Below, piece by piece: positions 24,886-31,523 of a stretch of DNA of 31,523 bases. The notes below the pieces were generated by a model, which saw nothing but the letters and a program-made list of their open reading frames with translations, was not told the DNA's origin and searched no databases. The position numbers and the translations under genes were made by a program. Every line of letters begins with the position of its first letter. Position 1 is the stretch's first letter. The DNA is from Dysgonomonas sp. UBA5412 (lineage in GTDB: Bacteria; Bacteroidota; Bacteroidia; Bacteroidales; Dysgonomonadaceae), in the NCBI GenBank assembly GCA_002409595.1, contig DHNQ01000014.1, positions 1 through 31,523 of the forward strand, in the 5' to 3' direction.

Positions 24886-26037
24886 ATGAATCTGTTTTCA
24901 AACAATCGGGTTTTACTGAGATATGTTTTCATTATTATAGCTGCAATCATAGTTTGTGGTTCACTCCTCGTTTCCCATTATTTGGTCAAAGATTTATCAA
25001 AGGAAGAACGCAATAAGATTGAAATTTGGGCAGAAGCCACAAAAGAAATGGCAAGCAATGTTGACAATTTGAATATGATTCTCGTAGTAGAAGTGTTGAA
25101 TAGCAATACTACTATTCCGGTCATTTTATACGATAAAAAAGATAACTATTATACATCCAAAAATATTGATTTACCCGAAATCGATCAACAAGAGTTCTTG
25201 AAAAGGAAAGCCGATCTTTTTAAGAAGAAACACTCACCTATTGCTATCGAAGCCGAAGATTTTGACCAATATGTCTATTATGACGATTCTTATACCTTGA
25301 AGCGATTACAGTTATATCCCTATGTTCAATTAGGCGCTTTACTCATATTTGTCGTTATTGCGTTCTTTGCCTTATTTACAACTATGAAGATGGAACAAGA
25401 CCGTCTGTGGGTTGGGCTTTCTAAAGAAACTGCACATCAGTTGGGGACACCGATTTCTTCATTGTTGGCATGGGTGGAATATCTGAAATTGAAGGAGGTA
25501 GAGACAGATATAGCTTCTGAGATGAATAAGGATATTACCCGTTTGCAGATGATAACAGATCGATTCTCAAAAATAGGGTCAGCTCCCACTTTAGAAAAAA
25601 GAGACATTTCGGAAATTATACGTCAGTCAATAGTTTACCTTCAAAAAAGAATCTCAAGGAAAATTGTTTTCGAACTCCAATTGCCTTCTGAACCCATTTA
25701 TGCCAATGTAAGTGAACCTCTTTTGAGTTGGGTGCTGGAGAATCTGACAAAAAATGCCGTAGATGCAATGACCGGTCAAGGTAAAATCTCATATACACTT
25801 ACCGATAAAGGAAAATTTATCAGTATCGATATCCTGGATACAGGAAAAGGAATACAGAAATCAAAATTCGAAACAATATTCAGTCCCGGTTTTACCACAA
25901 AAGCCAGAGGGTGGGGGCTAGGCTTGTCTTTGGCCAAACGTATAATTGAGTCCTATCATAAGGGGCGTATTTATGTAAAATCTTCCGAAATAGGAGTTGG
26001 TACAATCTTCTGTATCGAACTAAAAAAGTCTAATTAA
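24886..26037 (+). CDS. Sensor histidine kinase
   Basis: Inner-membrane sensor kinase of 383 residues. Two TM segments flank a periplasmic part of about 110 residues: one at about 10-30 (YVFIIIAAIIVCGSLLV), the other at about 145-165 (LGALLIFVVIAFFALF). The cytoplasmic part begins with the HisKA motif KETAHQLGTPISSLLAW, with the phosphorylated His184. The ATPase domain has ENLTKNAVDAM, then DTGKGI and GWGLGLSLAKRI, in the usual order. No response regulator lies beside it, so it is an orphan kinase and its partner must be elsewhere. What it senses is unknown; the periplasmic part contains no domain I recognise. A POT-like transporter gene follows, but 93 bases away with its own promoter. Confidence 0.92.
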   Translation: MNLFSNNRVLLRYVFIIIAAIIVCGSLLVSHYLVKDLSKEERNKIEIWAEATKEMASNVDNLNMILVVEVLNSNTTIPVILYDKKDNYYTSKNIDLPEIDQQEFLKRKADLFKKKHSPIAIEAEDFDQYVYYDDSYTLKRLQLYPYVQLGALLIFVVIAFFALFTTMKMEQDRLWVGLSKETAHQLGTPISSLLAWVEYLKLKEVETDIASEMNKDITRLQMITDRFSKIGSAPTLEKRDISEIIRQSIVYLQKRISRKIVFELQLPSEPIYANVSEPLLSWVLENLTKNAVDAMTGQGKISYTLTDKGKFISIDILDTGKGIQKSKFETIFSPGFTTKARGWGLGLSLAKRIIESYHKGRIYVKSSEIGVGTIFCIELKKSN

Positions 26038-26083
26038 CATTCCTATAATCGTTTAATAGGCTTTAAGTCCCGGATAATTTTCT

Positions 26084-26091
26084 TATTTTTG
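26084..26091 (+). promoter_or_regulatory. -7 promoter element of the POT-like transporter gene
   Basis: TATTTTTG is an exact match 39 bases before the ATG. A weak TTTA at 26062-26065 lies 18 bases upstream. Confidence 0.5.
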
Positions 26092-26130
26092 TTCCGTTCG
26101 TATTATTTTTTAACAATTCTATAATTTCTA

Positions 26131-27501
26131 ATGACAAAATTCTCTAAAGCTTTTTGGGTCGCCAATTCAGTCGAATTATTGGAGCGATTGGCTTATTATG
26201 CCGTTTTTATAGTAATAACCTTATATCTGTCCAACGTTTGGGGATTTTCCGACATCGAAGCAGGAGCCATATCCGGTATCTTTTCGGCAATGTTGTATTT
26301 TCTTCCCACATTTACCGGAGCCTATGCTGATAAAATAGGATTTCGGTCGTCTATAATACTAGCCTTTACTCTACTAACCATCGGCTATGCCGGTTTAGGT
26401 ATCTTGCCTACCCTTCTCGAAAGTGCGGGTCTGGTTAGTTATGGTATGAAAGCCACCTTTTCAGGGCTGGAGACTAGCCATCTGCGTTGGTCTATTGCTC
26501 CGGTGTTGGTATTGATAGTAATAGGCGGTGCGTTTATCAAAGCTGTTATATCGGGCACAGTTGCTCGTGAAACAACCTCTGAAACCAGAGCCAAAGGATA
26601 TGCCATATTTTATATGATGGTTAATATAGGTGCTTTTACCGGAAAAACGGTTGTAGATCCGCTTAGAAGAAGCTTAGGCGACGAAGGTCTTGTTTACCTT
26701 AACTTTTTCTCGGCATCAATGACATTGTTGGCTTTGATAGCCGTATTTTTCTTTTATAAGTCGGTGAAGACGGAAGGACAAGGGAAAGGTTTTAAAGAAA
26801 TAGGCAGTGCCTTACTAAAAGTATGTATGAATGGTCGGCTTATCGCTCTTATATTGATTATAAGCGGATTCTGGATGATTCAGAGCCAGATGTATGCTAC
26901 CATGCCTAAATACGTTATTCGAATGATCGGAGAAGATGCCTCTCCGGGATGGTATGCAAATGTGAATCCACTGATAGTATTTGTTTGCGTCAACTTTGTT
27001 ACTTCCCTCATGCGAAAGCGTACGGCATTGTTGTCTATGACTATCGGTATGCTTATCATTCCTTTTTCGGCATTGATAATGTCCTTCGGGAATCAAGTAG
27101 GGACTGACTATATCTTAGGATTGCATCCTATTGCTTTTATGATGGTTGTCGGTATTGCTTTGCAGGCAATAGCCGAATGTTTTATTTCGCCTCGTTTCCT
27201 CGAATATTTTTCATTGCAGTCTCCTAAGGGTGAAGAAGGTTTGTATTTGGGTTTCAGTCACCTGCATTCATTCTTCTCTTATCTTTTTGCTTTTGGGCTT
27301 TCGGGTTTCTTGTTAGAGAAATATTGTCCCGATCCGAGAAACTTTGCTTCGCAAGCCGAATATGCTGCCGCAACTGTTAATGCCCACTATATTTGGTATG
27401 TGTTTGTAGGTATAGGTTGCGTTTCTGCTGTTGCATTACTTATATATGGACAGATAGTAAAACGTATAGATAAACAAAAATTAGAATCGGTAAGCGAATA
27501 A
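26131..27501 (+). CDS. Proton-dependent oligopeptide (POT)-like MFS transporter
   Basis: Twelve-helix inner-membrane transporter of the major facilitator superfamily (456 residues). Near the start VELLERLAYY matches the ExxER proton-coupling motif of the POT family. The second signature, YAIFYMMVNIGAFTGK, fits the POT pattern FYxxINxG. A PTFTGAYADKIGFR loop follows helix 2, as in this family. Substrates of such proteins are di- or tripeptides or related compounds, but the real one is not visible here. It has its own -7 element and ends in a terminator at 27535-27571, so it is probably a single-gene unit. Confidence 0.85.
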   Translation: MTKFSKAFWVANSVELLERLAYYAVFIVITLYLSNVWGFSDIEAGAISGIFSAMLYFLPTFTGAYADKIGFRSSIILAFTLLTIGYAGLGILPTLLESAGLVSYGMKATFSGLETSHLRWSIAPVLVLIVIGGAFIKAVISGTVARETTSETRAKGYAIFYMMVNIGAFTGKTVVDPLRRSLGDEGLVYLNFFSASMTLLALIAVFFFYKSVKTEGQGKGFKEIGSALLKVCMNGRLIALILIISGFWMIQSQMYATMPKYVIRMIGEDASPGWYANVNPLIVFVCVNFVTSLMRKRTALLSMTIGMLIIPFSALIMSFGNQVGTDYILGLHPIAFMMVVGIALQAIAECFISPRFLEYFSLQSPKGEEGLYLGFSHLHSFFSYLFAFGLSGFLLEKYCPDPRNFASQAEYAAATVNAHYIWYVFVGIGCVSAVALLIYGQIVKRIDKQKLESVSE

Positions 27502-27534
27502 TGTTTAAAGCTATATACTGATATATATAAATTT

Positions 27535-27571
27535 AACCGTCGGGCTGTCTAGTCTGACGGTTTCTTTTTTT
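27535..27571 (+). terminator. Intrinsic terminator after the transporter
   Basis: AACCGTC (27535-27541) pairs with GACGGTT (27556-27562), extendable by wobble pairs, followed by a TTCTTTTTTT tract. Confidence 0.8.
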
Positions 27572-27627
27572 AGATCGCCTTTGGTGTCTTTTACATATTC
27601 TTCATTTATAATTCATAACTAATTCCT

Positions 27628-27635
27628 TATCTTTG
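27628..27635 (+). promoter_or_regulatory. -7 promoter element of rlmD
   Basis: TATCTTTG is an exact match 22 bases before the rlmD start codon. No clear TTTG is found in the -33 region. Confidence 0.55.
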
Positions 27636-27657
27636 CATCCATTCTAAAAAAATATCA

Positions 27658-29073
27658 ATGGCGCGAAAGAAAAAAGAACATCCTTTGTTCGAAAATGTAG
27701 AGGTGATAGATATTGCAGCCGAAGGCAAGGCAATTGCTAAGGTTGACGATATGGTTGTGTTTATTCCTTATGTGATACCGGGCGATGTGATCGATTTGCA
27801 AATCACCCGTAAGAAAAATAAATATGCAGAAGGAAAGCCTGCTCGTTTTATATCTTATTCACCAAATAGGATAGAGGCTTTTTGCGAACATTTTGGTATT
27901 TGTGGAGGATGTAAATGGCAGATATTGCCTTATAGCGAGCAATTGAAGTTTAAGCAAAAGCAGGTAACTGATAACCTCGTGCGTATTGGGAAAGTAGAGC
28001 TTCCCGAAATTCAGCCGATACTCGGCTCCGATAAAACGGAATTTTATAGAAATAAACTTGAATTTACTTTCTCTAATAAAAAATGGCTTACGTTAGAGCA
28101 ATTGCGTTCGTCAGGCGATTTTGCCGATATGAATATGAATGCTTTGGGTTTTCATATTCCCGGAGCTTTTGATAAGGTGTTGGATATAAACAAATGCTGG
28201 TTGCAGGATGATATATCTAACAGCATACGTAACTTTATCCGTCAATATTGTTTTGATAAGGGATATAGCTTTTTCGATCTGAGAAATCGTGGAGGGTTGA
28301 TGCGTAATATTATTATACGTACTTCTACAACCGGTGAATTGATGCTGATAGTTGTCTTTTATGACGATGACAAAGATCAACGCGAAGATTTGTTGTCTGC
28401 TATCGAAAAAGAATTTCCTCAAATTACATCTCTTCTTTATATTATAAATCAGAAAGCGAACGATACTATTACCGATCAGGAAGTTCTTACTTGGACGGGT
28501 AATGATTTTATATACGAGCAGATGGAAGGATTGAAGTTTAAGATCGGACCTAAATCTTTTTATCAGACGAATAGCGAACAGGCATACAATTTATATAAAG
28601 TGGCTCGCGACTTTGCTGCGCTGACGGGTGATGAGTTGGTTTATGATCTTTATACCGGCACCGGCACTATTGCAAATTTCGTGGCTCGCCAGTCACGTCA
28701 GGTGGTCGGTATAGAATATGTGGAAGATGCAATTGAAGATGCCAAATTCAATTCGAATAATAATGATATTGATAATACGCTTTTCTATGCTGGAGATATG
28801 AAAGATATACTTACCCAAGAGTTTATCAATCAGCATGGACGTCCGGACGTGATTATTACTGACCCGCCTCGTGCCGGTATGCACGATGATGTAATAAATG
28901 CTATTCTCTTTGCTGCTCCGCAACGCATTGTTTACGTAAGTTGTAATCCTGCCACTCAGGCTAGAGATTTATCTTTGCTCGATGAGGCATATCGGGTGAC
29001 TAAGGTACAGCCTGTGGACATGTTTCCTCATACACACCATGTAGAAAATGTCGTTTTGTTGGAAAAAAGATAA
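27658..29073 (+). CDS. rlmD: 23S rRNA (uracil-5-)-methyltransferase RlmD
   Basis: Methylates the C5 position of a uridine in 23S rRNA (position 1939 in E. coli numbering) with S-adenosylmethionine. A TRAM RNA-binding domain is at the N-terminus (about 10-65). Next come the iron-sulfur cluster cysteines: Cys76, Cys82 and Cys85 in CEHFGICGGC, with Cys180 as a likely fourth ligand. The methyltransferase domain has YDLYTGTGTIANF, then ITDPPRAGM and the catalytic VSCNPATQARD (Cys429). At 471 residues it matches RlmD/RumA. The related RlmCD family is a possible alternative. It converges with the DUF3943 gene, leaving 6 bases between the two stops. Confidence 0.9.
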   Translation: MARKKKEHPLFENVEVIDIAAEGKAIAKVDDMVVFIPYVIPGDVIDLQITRKKNKYAEGKPARFISYSPNRIEAFCEHFGICGGCKWQILPYSEQLKFKQKQVTDNLVRIGKVELPEIQPILGSDKTEFYRNKLEFTFSNKKWLTLEQLRSSGDFADMNMNALGFHIPGAFDKVLDINKCWLQDDISNSIRNFIRQYCFDKGYSFFDLRNRGGLMRNIIIRTSTTGELMLIVVFYDDDKDQREDLLSAIEKEFPQITSLLYIINQKANDTITDQEVLTWTGNDFIYEQMEGLKFKIGPKSFYQTNSEQAYNLYKVARDFAALTGDELVYDLYTGTGTIANFVARQSRQVVGIEYVEDAIEDAKFNSNNNDIDNTLFYAGDMKDILTQEFINQHGRPDVIITDPPRAGMHDDVINAILFAAPQRIVYVSCNPATQARDLSLLDEAYRVTKVQPVDMFPHTHHVENVVLLEKR

Positions 29074-29079
29074 TATGTT

Positions 29080-29979
29080 CTAAAAATTTAGGCTGAGGGT
29101 AAAACCCAATGTGGTCTGATTCCTTGTTGTATTGATCCAAGGAAGGTAAGCTAAAGATATATCCGATTTTTTCTTCTTATTGGGATTTCCGGCAAATATC
29201 CCCACAACTTCGTTTACCGGGTCTATCAGATAGGCTACAGCGTAGCCCAGAAAACGAGAGCCGAATAGTCTGTATTCATTAGATACAATATGACGTTTGA
29301 GTATATAAAAACTTTCACCGATAATAGTCCCTGCAATGGGGGTTATTATCAGGTCTTGGATAGATGGTATCTCCATAAATGCTTCAATACCGTATTCCCA
29401 AAAGAAAGTAGATATACCAGCCGAATATAGAAAGGAATAGTAAAGGTTGAACCCCAAACTTCGGGCACTCATATAATATGCTGCACCGCCGTAAGGATGC
29501 AAAACGTAATTAAATATTGCATTGTCTTTGTCTATTACTGGCCCTTTCTTGACATTTCGCCACCATCTTTTGAAAGGAGGAGTGTCCATTATCTCATCCT
29601 TATTCCAACTTGTAGCGTCTTCGGGTAGGGCATGCAGTACGCCTAATGCCAATATTCCTGCTCCATATAATACTCCTGTGTTTAGCGCAAGCCGTCTGTA
29701 GTTCGGATAATTTCCTTTTGTAGAATAAGGGAGATCATATATATTAACTTTGGAAGGGACTAATTTAAAATTTTCTTTGTAGACCTTCTTTGTAAAATCT
29801 TTATTTATGCTGAATGCATCTACCGACGAGCCTGATTGGGTAAGGAGCGTATCGGCTTGAGATTTGATGTTCTGTATTTCTGATTCGTTGTCTTGTGCAC
29901 TTGTGTTAAGGACACATATTAATAGTAGAGATAGAATAGATATTATTTTACTCTCGGCTTTATTTAAGATATTATTCAT
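29080..29979 (-). CDS. DUF3943 family exported protein
   Basis: Protein with a DUF3943 domain, found in Bacteroidetes and of unknown function. It reads as an exported protein with a hydrophobic leader ending in LLLICVLNTSAQ. The domain contains NYVLHPYGGAAYYMSARSLG, then FLYSAGISTFFWEYGIEAF and LIITPIAGTIIGE, and the C-terminus ends in TLGFTLSLNF, a beta-strand like that of outer-membrane proteins. I prefer the ATG at 29979 (about 299 residues); an upstream ATG at 30003 adds 8 residues before the leader and is also possible. No operon partner. An outer-membrane role is inferred only from the strand-rich sequence. Confidence 0.75.
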   Translation of the reverse strand: MNNILNKAESKIISILSLLLICVLNTSAQDNESEIQNIKSQADTLLTQSGSSVDAFSINKDFTKKVYKENFKLVPSKVNIYDLPYSTKGNYPNYRRLALNTGVLYGAGILALGVLHALPEDATSWNKDEIMDTPPFKRWWRNVKKGPVIDKDNAIFNYVLHPYGGAAYYMSARSLGFNLYYSFLYSAGISTFFWEYGIEAFMEIPSIQDLIITPIAGTIIGESFYILKRHIVSNEYRLFGSRFLGYAVAYLIDPVNEVVGIFAGNPNKKKKSDISLAYLPWINTTRNQTTLGFTLSLNF

Positions 29980-30138
29980 TTCTATGGGTTCTAAGATTTG
30001 CAATAGTCTGTTATTCTAAAATTAACACTTTTTTGCTGAGGGAAGACCTGCGATGCGTCTTTGTTTTTTGATATTTTATATAAACTTTACAATAATTATC
30101 TATATTAGTCTGTTTCGTATGTTATGTAGAGATTTGTT

Positions 30139-30146
30139 TTATATTT
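30139..30146 (+). promoter_or_regulatory. Possible upstream promoter for asd
   Basis: TATATTTG is an exact -7 match, with TTTC about 22 bases upstream. If used, it would give asd a leader of over 200 bases, or drive an unseen small RNA. Confidence 0.3.
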
Positions 30147-30311
30147 GTATAAGTTTATCTCTAAAAGAAAGACCCGTTTTATTTAGCAGAAATAACGAAG
30201 TGTAAAAACAATCAAAAAGTGTACAACTTTGTCAGTTTTTAGTTAAAAAAGATACTTTTAGGAGAATCAAAAATACTATATGATATAAGTTCGAAACTTA
30301 TAAGTTATTTA

Positions 30312-30319
30312 TACCTTTG
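30312..30319 (+). promoter_or_regulatory. -7 promoter element of asd
   Basis: TACCTTTG matches TAnnTTTG, 51 bases before the asd start codon. The -33 region is poor. Confidence 0.5.
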
Positions 30320-30370
30320 TGGTTCAATTAATAATATATACTTAATATTTATTCTATATCTATTACAAAA

Positions 30371-31378
30371 ATGAGAATTGCTATTGTTGGTACAAGCGGT
30401 GCTGTGGGACAAGAATTTCTTAGAGTTCTTGCCGAACGGAATTTTCCTATTGAGGAATTAGTATTATTCGGATCTGGCAGAAGTGCCGGAAAGAAATATG
30501 ACTTTCGTGGTAAACAGTATACAGTAAAGGAGCTTAAGCACAACGATGACTTTAAGGATATAGATATTGCTTTTGTTTCAGCCGGAGGAAGTGTATCGGT
30601 CGAATTTGCAGATACTATTACTAAGCATGGGGCTATAATGATTGACAATTCGAGTGCATTCCGCATGGATAATGATGTGCCTTTGGTTGTGTCGGAAGTA
30701 AATGGCGAAGATGCCAAAGTGCGTCCGAAAGGAATTATTGCAAATCCGAACTGCTCTACTATCCAGATGGTTGTAGCTTTGGACGTGATAAATAAAATAT
30801 CTCCGGTAAAACGTGCTTATGTTGCTACATATCAGGCAGCTTCAGGGGCGGGTGCTACTGCTATGGATGAATTGGTAAACCAATTTAAACAGATACTAAA
30901 TAAAGATGAGGTGACTGTTGAGAAGTTTGCCTATCAGTTAGCTTATAACTTAATTCCTCAGATAGATGTATTTACTGATAATGGTTATACAAAAGAAGAA
31001 CTTAAGATGTATAACGAGACTCAGAAAATAATGCATTCCGATATTCAGGTGAGCGCTACTTGTATTCGCGTACCGGTTCTTCGTTCCCATTCAGAGGTTG
31101 TGTGGGTAGAGACAGAACGTCCGGTGTCGCCGCAAGAAGCTCGTGAGGCTTTTGCCAAGGCTGAGGGAATTGTTCTGCAAGATAATCCTGCCGAAAAAGA
31201 ATATCCGATGCCTCTTTTTGTTGCAGGTCAAGATCCTGTATATGTAGGACGTATTCGTGAAGATAATGCTAACCCTAATGGACTTACTTTCTGGGTGGTG
31301 GCCGATCAGATAAAGAAAGGTGCAGCCTTGAATGCCGTACAGATTGCTGAGTATTTGATTAAAGAAAAAGCGATTTAA
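30371..31378 (+). CDS. asd: Aspartate-semialdehyde dehydrogenase
   Basis: Reduces aspartyl phosphate to aspartate semialdehyde with NADPH, the branch point to lysine, diaminopimelate, methionine and threonine, in the cytoplasm. The nucleotide-binding start is IAIVGTSGAVGQEFLRVL (Gly-x-x-Gly-x-x-Gly). The active site is ANPNCSTIQMVVAL, with catalytic Cys128. Downstream, RVPVLRSHSEVVWVETER contains the substrate-binding Arg and His residues expected in the family. At 335 residues it is normal. It is preceded by a long intergenic region and followed by the tRNA-Ser promoter 12 bases after its stop. Confidence 0.96.
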   Translation: MRIAIVGTSGAVGQEFLRVLAERNFPIEELVLFGSGRSAGKKYDFRGKQYTVKELKHNDDFKDIDIAFVSAGGSVSVEFADTITKHGAIMIDNSSAFRMDNDVPLVVSEVNGEDAKVRPKGIIANPNCSTIQMVVALDVINKISPVKRAYVATYQAASGAGATAMDELVNQFKQILNKDEVTVEKFAYQLAYNLIPQIDVFTDNGYTKEELKMYNETQKIMHSDIQVSATCIRVPVLRSHSEVVWVETERPVSPQEAREAFAKAEGIVLQDNPAEKEYPMPLFVAGQDPVYVGRIREDNANPNGLTFWVVADQIKKGAALNAVQIAEYLIKEKAI

Positions 31379-31390
31379 TTTGACAACTTG

Positions 31391-31421
31391 TTTGTATAAT
31401 CAAAACAAACAATTATATTTG
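31391..31421 (+). promoter_or_regulatory. Promoter of the serine tRNA gene
   Basis: TTTG at 31391-31394, 19 bases, then TATATTTG at 31414-31421: both halves match the Bacteroidetes consensus and the spacing is ideal. It begins 12 bases after asd and precedes the tRNA by 39 bases. Confidence 0.8.
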
Positions 31422-31460
31422 CATCGCAATTAGGGACGCAAGCCCTTTTTTGCGGTTTTA

Positions 31461-31523
31461 GGAAGTGTGGGTGAGTGGCTGAAACCACCAGTTTGCTAAA
31501 CTGACGTACGGGTAACTGTACCG
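31461..31523 (+). tRNA. tRNA-Ser (GCU), 5' part, cut by window end
   Basis: GGAAGTG starts the acceptor arm, and the D arm GGTGAGTGGCTGAAACC follows. The anticodon loop contains TTGCTAA with anticodon GCT after T33. It is followed by the start of a long variable arm (about 31505 on), as in class II serine tRNAs. The 3' half lies outside the window. One C-A mismatch is present at the base of the anticodon stem. Confidence 0.85.

Larger units (their letters stand above)
30004..30370. other. Intergenic region between the DUF3943 gene and asd
   Basis: An AT-rich stretch of 367 bases with two TAnnTTTG elements on the plus strand, at 30139-30146 and 30312-30319, that could both serve asd. No open frame, riboswitch-like conserved block or strong hairpin stands out, and I see no promoter for the minus-strand gene. 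Confidence 0.6.

Noticed and set aside
31388..31412. Inverted repeat TTGTTTG/CAAACAA after asd
   Set aside because: AT-rich seven-base arms with an eleven-base loop, and the left arm is the -33 element of the tRNA promoter; a terminator is not convincing.
1..31523. CRISPR array, insertion sequence or integrase
   Set aside because: I saw no regularly spaced repeats, transposase or recombinase open frames, or terminal inverted repeats.

Overview
The window looks like chromosomal DNA of an AT-rich member of the Bacteroidales. Three things point there: about a dozen promoters with the Bacteroidetes -7 element TAnnTTTG, a complete hmu haem operon, and a mannan-degradation cluster run by a hybrid two-component system (HTCS). 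Glycine-lipid acyltransferases and DUF3943 fit the same group. Dysgonomonas or a relative is plausible from base composition and gene content, but that is inference.

Layout. (1) 1-218: decayed 3' remnant of an RHS-repeat gene, stop codons in frame. (2) 307-10240: hmuR-hmuY-hmuS-hmuT-hmuU-hmuV, from a near-consensus promoter to a strong bidirectional terminator, with two hairpins inside the operon (hmuY/hmuS and hmuS/hmuT gaps). (3) 10242-11084: convergent lipoprotein of unknown function. (4) 11295-14664: housekeeping block cca-folA, rpmH (only 50 codons), cvpA, and a convergent exported thioredoxin. (5) 14776-17727: acyltransferase and N-acyltransferase pair (glsA-glsB type), a DNA alkyl-transfer repair protein and a Maf pyrophosphatase, apparently one transcription unit. 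(6) 17730-24830: an HTCS regulator divergent from GH76 and GH125 alpha-1,6-mannan enzymes, with no SusC/SusD pair beside them. (7) 24886-29073: a sensor kinase without a partner regulator, a POT-like transporter and the rRNA methyltransferase rlmD. (8) 29080-31523: a DUF3943 protein, aspartate-semialdehyde dehydrogenase, and the 5' part of a serine tRNA cut by the window edge.

How the genes work together. HmuY would capture haem at the surface and pass it to the receiver HmuR. HmuS, a CobN-like protein anchored in the membrane, would act on the haem inside. HmuU and HmuV look like an ExbB/ExbD-type proton channel pair and may drive HmuS or the receptor, with HmuT as a polytopic partner. In the mannan cluster the HTCS would sense a mannan fragment and switch on GH76 (endo) and GH125 (exo). 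The remaining genes are ordinary core functions.

The most interesting parts are the hmu operon (enlarged HmuY, His-containing insert in HmuS, ExbD-like HmuV, internal hairpins) and the HTCS/GH76/GH125 cluster without SusCD. I did not see a wholly unknown multi-gene system, CRISPR array, insertion sequence or integrase.
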